35,673 nt of DNA, from contig CATIYU010000206.1 in assembly GCA_949739085.1 (NCBI GenBank), positions 1-35,673 of the forward strand, written 5' to 3'. Below the pieces are notes generated by a model. The model did no database searches and was not told where the DNA came from. It saw nothing but the letters and a program-made list of their open reading frames with translations. The translations under genes were made by a program, and so were the position numbers. Shown piece by piece: positions 31,750 through 35,673 of the stretch. The stretch is from an uncultured Eubacteriales bacterium. Its GTDB lineage: Bacteria > Bacillota_A > Clostridia > Oscillospirales > Oscillospiraceae. How positions within the stretch are numbered: position 1 is the stretch's first letter; each line of letters begins with the position of its first letter.

Positions 31750-33003
31750 ATGGAAAAGACATTTCATCAGGAAAACCGAAGAGAGCTCTATTTGTCCCTT
31801 GCGCCGGGTAGCCTTCTCCTTCTGTTCAGCGGCCACGCGCCCCGAAAAACCGGAGACGAGGACTACCCCTTTTTTGCTGACCGCTCCTTTGTGTACTATA
31901 CGGGCATTGAACAGGCGGACAGCGTCCTGGCCGCGTACAAGGACGCCAGCGGCGTCCAGGAGACGCTGTATATGCTTCCGCCGGACCTGCTGGCGGAGCG
32001 CTGGACCGGCAAGCGCCTGACGGAGCAGGAGGCGGCGGACACCTCCGGTGTGGAGGACTTCCGCTACAACGCCCGGTTCCTCCCCAATCTGGAGAGATGG
32101 ATCGCCCGGGGCGTTACCACCGTCTGCCTGGACTTCGACCGGAAGAATCTGGATGAACAGCCTGTGCGCCAGGCGTTCCGGCTGGCGGCGTGGCTACAGA
32201 AAAAGTACCCCTTTGTGCGGGTGGAAAACGTACACAAGCTCATTGCCCGCCAGCGGACCATCAAGAAGCCATGTGAGATAGAGGCCATGCGCCATGCGGA
32301 GACCATCACCGCTGAGGGCATCAAGGCCATGATGCGGGCCGCCCGGGACGGCATCTATGAGTACCAACTGAAGGCGGAGTTTGACTATGCTTTGGCCCAG
32401 CACGGCGTCCTGGCCCCGGGATTCCCCTCCATTGTTTCTGCGGGCCGGAACAACTTTTTCATCCATTACTATGGCTACCGGGGCGTAGCCCACGACGGGG
32501 ACATGGTGCTCAACGACGTGGGAGCCTGCTGGGATAACGAGATTAACGACGTCTCCAGAGGCTGGCCTCTGAACGGGAAGTTCAACGAGCGGCAGAAGCT
32601 GCTCTATACCTGCGCCTACAACACCTCCAACTATATGTTCCAGCGCTTGAAGCCGGGTCTGCCCATGGCCAGCGTAGATCAGGAGATCCGTAAATACAAT
32701 TTTGAGCAGCTTAAGGCCATCGGTGTCTGTGACAAGTTTGAGGACGTGGGCACCTATATTTGGCATGGCGGAGCCCACCATGTTGGTTACGACGTCCACG
32801 ACGAGGTAGACGTGGAGGAGGGCCGCCGTCTTCTGGAGCCCGGCATGGTGTTCTGCGTGGATGTGGGCATCTACCACGAGGAGTGGGGCATCGGCTTCCG
32901 CCTGGAGGATAACTGCCTCATCACCAAAGACGGCTGCGAGTGCCTCTCCGCCGTGACGCCTCGGAGCATCAAGGATATTGAGGCGTACATGGCAAAGCGG
33001 TAA
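31750..33003 (+). CDS. M24B aminopeptidase P-like protein with altered metal ligand
   Basis: 417 aa with an N-terminal AMP_N domain (LSLAPGSLLLLFSGHAP, FVYYTGIEQADSVLA) and a pita-bread catalytic domain. Aligning to E. coli PepP: D256 and D267 (NDVGACWDNEINDVSRGWP), H343 and H350 (GGAHHVGYDVHDE) and E386 (FRLEDN) match D260, D271, H354, H361 and E406. The position of PepP E383 (TVEPGLY) is Asp371 (FCVDVGIY), and the adjacent Pro is Val. Activity toward Xaa-Pro substrates may therefore be changed. ATG 31750 has GGAGGT upstream; earlier in-frame ATGs lie in the promoter region. Monocistronic, with its own promoter and terminator. Fold assignment is secure; enzymatic function less so. Confidence 0.9.
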   Translation: MEKTFHQENRRELYLSLAPGSLLLLFSGHAPRKTGDEDYPFFADRSFVYYTGIEQADSVLAAYKDASGVQETLYMLPPDLLAERWTGKRLTEQEAADTSGVEDFRYNARFLPNLERWIARGVTTVCLDFDRKNLDEQPVRQAFRLAAWLQKKYPFVRVENVHKLIARQRTIKKPCEIEAMRHAETITAEGIKAMMRAARDGIYEYQLKAEFDYALAQHGVLAPGFPSIVSAGRNNFFIHYYGYRGVAHDGDMVLNDVGACWDNEINDVSRGWPLNGKFNERQKLLYTCAYNTSNYMFQRLKPGLPMASVDQEIRKYNFEQLKAIGVCDKFEDVGTYIWHGGAHHVGYDVHDEVDVEEGRRLLEPGMVFCVDVGIYHEEWGIGFRLEDNCLITKDGCECLSAVTPRSIKDIEAYMAKR

Positions 33004-33023
33004 CCGATATAATTTTATATAGG

Positions 33024-33067
33024 AACAGTGCGCGGGAACTTCAAGGAAGTTCTCGCGCACTGTTTTT
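33024..33067. terminator. Terminator between M24 and MATE genes
   Basis: Long near-perfect stem AACAGTGCGCGGGAACTT / AAGTTCTCGCGCACTGTT (one G-T pair) followed by TTTTTT. Situated between convergent genes, so it may act for both. Confidence 0.9.
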
Positions 33068-33073
33068 TCGGGA

Positions 33074-34525
33074 TCAGGTTGCCTCCTGGTTCAGGCTTTG
33101 AATGCCCTGCGCCTTGGCGTAAGCGTGGCGGCGGATGAAGAAGAAAAATCCGGCGTGCGTGGCGGCGGTGACAATCCAGCTGACAGGGTAGGAGGCATAG
33201 AGAATAGCGGGGGAGGGCTGGAGTTGGAAAATGGTGGCCACCCACAAGAGCCGCAGGCCGCAGGCTCCCACCATCGAAACCACCATCGGCACCACGGAGT
33301 AGCCCAGTCCCCGCAGGGCGCCCACCATGGTGTCCATAATGCCGCAGAGGAAGTAGAACCGGCAGACAAACCCCATGCGGACGATAGCTTGGGCGATGAC
33401 CTCCTCCTCGCCCGGGGCGTAGATGGAGGCCAGGCCGTGGCCGAAGAAGACGACCAAATTGCCCAGTACCAGCCCGGTGGCGGTGACGTAACCCAGACAG
33501 AGCAGTAGGGAGCGGTCCGCCCGCTTGCAGCGGCCTGCGCCGTAGTTCTGGCTGATAAAGGTAAGAGCGGTTTGATAAAAGGCGTTCATGGCCGCGTAGA
33601 CAAAGCCTTCAATGTTGGCGGACGCGGAGGAACCGGCTACAATGGCGGTGGAGTTAAAGGAGTTGATGGAGGACTGGATAACTACGTTGGAGAGGGAGAA
33701 CACGATCCCCTGGAACCCAGCGGGGAGGCCCACCTGTAGGATCCGGCGGACAATCCGCTTGTCCACGCCCAGCTTTTTCAGGTCCAGATGGAGCAGCCCC
33801 TGGTCCCGTACCAGGCACAGCAGCACCAGAGCGGCGGAGATATACTGGGCGGCGATAGTGGCCAGAGCCACCCCGGCTACGCTCATCTGCAAACCGATGA
33901 CAAATACCAAATTCAGCAGCACGTTTACCACACCGGCGGCGGTGAGGAAGTAGAGGGGCCGCCGGGTGTCCCCCTGAGCCCGGAGGATGGCGGAGCCGAA
34001 GTTATAGAGCATATTAGCGGGCATCCCGCAGAAGTAGATCCGCAGGTAGATTGTTGCGAGGCCAATAACGTCGGTGGGGGAGGAGGTCAGCTGCAAGAGG
34101 GGCCGGGCCAGGGCAGCGCCCAGGACCGCCAGCAGAATACCGCTGGCCAGGGCCAGGGTGATGGTGGTCTGTACGCTTTTGTGCACGTCGTCGTCCCGTC
34201 CCGCGCCCAAATCCCGGGCCACCACTACATTGGCGCCCACGGAGAAGCCGACGAATAGGTTGACCAGGAGGTTAATAAGGGAGGTGTTGGAGCCCACGGC
34301 GGCCAGCGCCTCCTTGCCCACGTAGCGGCCTACCACCACAATGTCGGCAGCGTTGAAGAGCAGCTGAAGCAGGCTGGAGAGCATCAGAGGCAGAGCAAAC
34401 AGCAGCAACTTTCCCGCCAGGGGGCCGTTGATCATGTCAATGCTGTATCCCCGCTTTTCTTTCGGCCGTTCAGCGGAGGATGGTTCGGGCGTCTTTGTCC
34501 TGCGCAGGCCGCGAAGCTTTGGCAT
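33074..34525 (-). CDS. MATE family efflux transporter
   Basis: 483-aa integral membrane protein with about 12 hydrophobic helices in two related halves. The conserved MATE N-terminal segment ALPLMLSSLLQLLFNAADIVVVGRYVGKEALAAVG, FVGFSVGANVVVARDLGAG and the second-half QVGLPAGFQGIVFSLSNVVIQ and FISQNYGAGRCKRAD identify the DinF/NorM-like bacterial group. It exports cationic drugs or metabolites by Na+ or H+ antiport; substrate unknown. ATG 34525 has AGGAGGTG; the longer frame to 34576 is rejected. A basic, proline-rich cytoplasmic N-tail of about 30 residues precedes the first helix. Divergent from the GntR-ABC operon. Confidence 0.93.
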   Translation of the reverse strand: MPKLRGLRRTKTPEPSSAERPKEKRGYSIDMINGPLAGKLLLFALPLMLSSLLQLLFNAADIVVVGRYVGKEALAAVGSNTSLINLLVNLFVGFSVGANVVVARDLGAGRDDDVHKSVQTTITLALASGILLAVLGAALARPLLQLTSSPTDVIGLATIYLRIYFCGMPANMLYNFGSAILRAQGDTRRPLYFLTAAGVVNVLLNLVFVIGLQMSVAGVALATIAAQYISAALVLLCLVRDQGLLHLDLKKLGVDKRIVRRILQVGLPAGFQGIVFSLSNVVIQSSINSFNSTAIVAGSSASANIEGFVYAAMNAFYQTALTFISQNYGAGRCKRADRSLLLCLGYVTATGLVLGNLVVFFGHGLASIYAPGEEEVIAQAIVRMGFVCRFYFLCGIMDTMVGALRGLGYSVVPMVVSMVGACGLRLLWVATIFQLQPSPAILYASYPVSWIVTAATHAGFFFFIRRHAYAKAQGIQSLNQEAT

Positions 34526-34582
34526 AGTGGGAGCACCTCCTAAAAGAATCTCTGGCGGCGGCAGACCGCCAAGCATACGCCC

Positions 34583-34611
34583 GTTATATCATATTCCCAG
34601 GGAAAGAACAA
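34583..34611 (-). promoter_or_regulatory. Promoter for the MATE gene
   Basis: Minus strand TTGTTC (plus 34606-34611), 17-bp spacer, TATAAC (plus 34583-34588), about 60 bp before the ATG. Confidence 0.55.
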
Positions 34612-34708
34612 CCCCCACAGGAGAAAAAATGGGCCAAAATCCGCCGGAAATTTCCCGGTTTATTTGGCGTAGGAGTGAGGGCGGAGGGCGGGTGCAGAAA
34701 TTTTCTCC

Positions 34709-34736
34709 TTGACAAACTGCTATCTTTGTGTATACT
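34709..34736 (+). promoter_or_regulatory. Promoter for the GntR-ABC operon
   Basis: Perfect TTGACA (34709-34714), 16-bp spacer, TATACT (34731-34736). Confidence 0.8.
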
Positions 34737-34747
34737 GTTTATATACA
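34729..34747. promoter_or_regulatory. Likely GntR operator overlapping the -10
   Basis: TGTATA (34729-34734) and TATACA (34742-34747) form an inverted repeat over the -10 element, 25 bp before the regulator's ATG. This is the expected place for an autorepressor site of YtrA-type regulators. Confidence 0.6.
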
Positions 34748-34771
34748 GATGAACAGAACCGAGGTGAGGCA

Positions 34772-35146
34772 ATGGACATCATCATCAGCAACTCTGGCAA
34801 CCAGCCAATCTACGAGCAGATCTGCCGGCAGGTCAAGGGCGCGATTGCCGCTGGGAAGCTGAAGCCAGGGGAGCAGCTGCCGTCGATCCGGGCCCTGGCC
34901 CGGGACCTGCGCATCAGCGTCATCACCACCAAGCGGGCCTACGAGGAGCTGGAGCGGGACGGCTTCATCTACACCGTGGCCGGTAAGGGGAGCTTTGTGG
35001 CCCAGCAGGACCTGGAGCTGGCGAAGGAGAGCGGTCTCCGGGAGATTGAGGAGTACTTGCAGGCGGCGGTGGAGCTGGGGCGGCAGATCGGGCTGACCCA
35101 GGAGGATTTGCAGGAAATACTGCGGGTTTTAAGCGAGGAGGAGTAA
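34772..35146 (+). CDS. GntR-family regulator, YtrA subfamily
   Basis: 124-aa transcriptional repressor. The winged HTH fills residues about 8-75: NQPIYEQICRQVKGAIAAGKLKPGEQLPSIRALARDL and SVITTKRAYEELERDGFIYTVAGKGSFV are textbook YtrA signatures. The short C-terminal part (LREIEEYLQAAVELGRQIGLTQEDLQEIL) is the two-helix dimerisation module instead of a large effector domain. ATG 34772 has GAGGTGAGG; upstream codons overlap the promoter. Genes of this subfamily normally precede and repress an ABC transporter involved in cell-envelope or antibiotic response, and here the ATPase gene follows after three bases. Confidence 0.95.
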   Translation: MDIIISNSGNQPIYEQICRQVKGAIAAGKLKPGEQLPSIRALARDLRISVITTKRAYEELERDGFIYTVAGKGSFVAQQDLELAKESGLREIEEYLQAAVELGRQIGLTQEDLQEILRVLSEEE

Positions 35147-35149
35147 AAA

Positions 35150-35673
35150 ATGGAAGCAAACGCCATCGAAATCAGGGACCTGACCAAGTGTTACAAGGGC
35201 TTTTCCCTGGAAAACCTGAACCTGACCCTGCCAACCGGCTGCGTGCTGGGACTGGTGGGGGAGAACGGGGCGGGGAAGAGCACCACTATCCGCCTCATTA
35301 TGGACGCCCTGGAGCGGGACGGCGGGACTGTCTCGGTACTGGGGGTGGACAACCGGAGCAGGGAATTTCTGGCGCTGAAAGAGGACGTCGGTGTGGTGCT
35401 GGACGAAACCTTTGTGCCGGAGATGATTAACGCCAAGCAGCTGGGGAAGATCCTGGCGGGCACTTTCAAAAACTGGGACCAGGCCGCCTACGACGGCTGG
35501 CTTGCGCGGCTGGACCTGCCTCTGGACAAGAAGTTCAAGGACTACTCCCGGGGCATGACCATGAAGTTGGGCATTGCCGCTGCTATGAGCCACCACGCGC
35601 GGCTGCTGCTCCTGGACGAGGCCACCGGCGGGCTGGACCCCATGGTCCGGGAGGAGCTGCTGGAGGTGTTCGC
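35150..35673 (+). CDS. ABC transporter ATP-binding protein, 5' part
   Basis: The first 174 codons are in the window and the gene runs off the edge. Walker A VGENGAGKSTTIRLI (residues about 37-51), Q-loop region replaced by VGVVLDET as in this subgroup, ABC signature YSRGMTMKLGIAAAM, and Walker B LLLLDEATGGLDP. The YSRGM variant of LSGGQ is usual for YtrB/BcrA-like ATPases that follow YtrA-type regulators. ATG 35150 is three bases after the gntR stop, with the RBS GAGGAGGAG inside the end of gntR. A permease gene probably lies downstream. Confidence 0.93.
   Translation, partial: MEANAIEIRDLTKCYKGFSLENLNLTLPTGCVLGLVGENGAGKSTTIRLIMDALERDGGTVSVLGVDNRSREFLALKEDVGVVLDETFVPEMINAKQLGKILAGTFKNWDQAAYDGWLARLDLPLDKKFKDYSRGMTMKLGIAAAMSHHARLLLLDEATGGLDPMVREELLEVF

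Noticed and set aside
1..35673. CRISPR arrays, insertion sequences, prophage genes, tRNA or rRNA genes
   Set aside because: No spaced direct repeats, transposase, integrase, phage structural protein, tRNA-like cloverleaf or rRNA signature was noticed on either strand by reading; a tool-based scan was not possible.

Overview
The window is about 35.7 kb of GC-rich DNA with Gram-positive-style ribosome binding sites, sigma-A promoters (TTGACA / 17 bp / TATAAT type), rho-independent terminators at most convergent junctions, ATGA-type overlaps inside operons, ATP-type PEP carboxykinase, bactofilin and SLH proteins. Gene content and base composition suggest a high-GC anaerobic gut Clostridium, most likely Oscillospiraceae (Flavonifractor/Lawsonibacter/Oscillibacter-like). 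The taxonomic call is inference; no rRNA or tRNA gene lies in the window.

Layout. 1-2035: 3' part of dnaE. 2120-3697: promoter, a membrane-anchored GH19/lysozyme-like protein, a bactofilin and a terminator, forming a likely cell-shape/peptidoglycan unit. 3738-4805 (-): M24 aminopeptidase. 4974-8689: cobalamin riboswitch followed by cobT-cobU-cobS-short cobU-like-cobC, the nucleotide-loop (lower ligand) assembly module for cobamides. 8736-9083 (-): small orphan protein of lower GC. 9232-15585: strong promoter driving a 1615-aa secreted M60 (mucinase-type) metallopeptidase with an internal dockerin, then an SLH-domain protein whose N-terminus could be a receptor-like beta-sandwich. 15685-17832: polyphosphate kinase. 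18015-19586: pckA. 19616-22584 (-): three-gene operon of a TRSP-type phosphoribosyltransferase, a StiP/PELOTA protein and a HAD phosphatase, a set known from Ter-linked stress systems but with no Ter gene in the window.

22838-26176: five translationally coupled genes (2Fe-2S protein, FAD/NAD(P)-type flavoprotein, 4Fe-4S ferredoxin, BFD-like 2Fe-2S protein, DadA-like flavoprotein) that closely resemble the archaeal four-subunit dye-linked proline dehydrogenase with a split alpha subunit. They converge on a P5C dehydrogenase gene (26242-27870, -), so the pair reads as a proline-to-glutamate oxidation module. 27982-31427 (-): AraC regulator downstream of a cytosolic-looking GH127 beta-L-arabinofuranosidase. 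31750-33003: a second M24 peptidase with a substituted metal ligand. 33074-34525 (-): MATE exporter. 34772-end: YtrA-type GntR repressor and the start of its ABC transporter ATPase, cut by the window edge.

Most promising for follow-up: the five-gene flavoprotein/Fe-S complex beside P5CDH; the M60-dockerin/SLH pair; the stand-alone TRSP-StiP-HAD operon; the paired full-length and minimal CobU proteins; and the bactofilin plus GH19-like enzyme.
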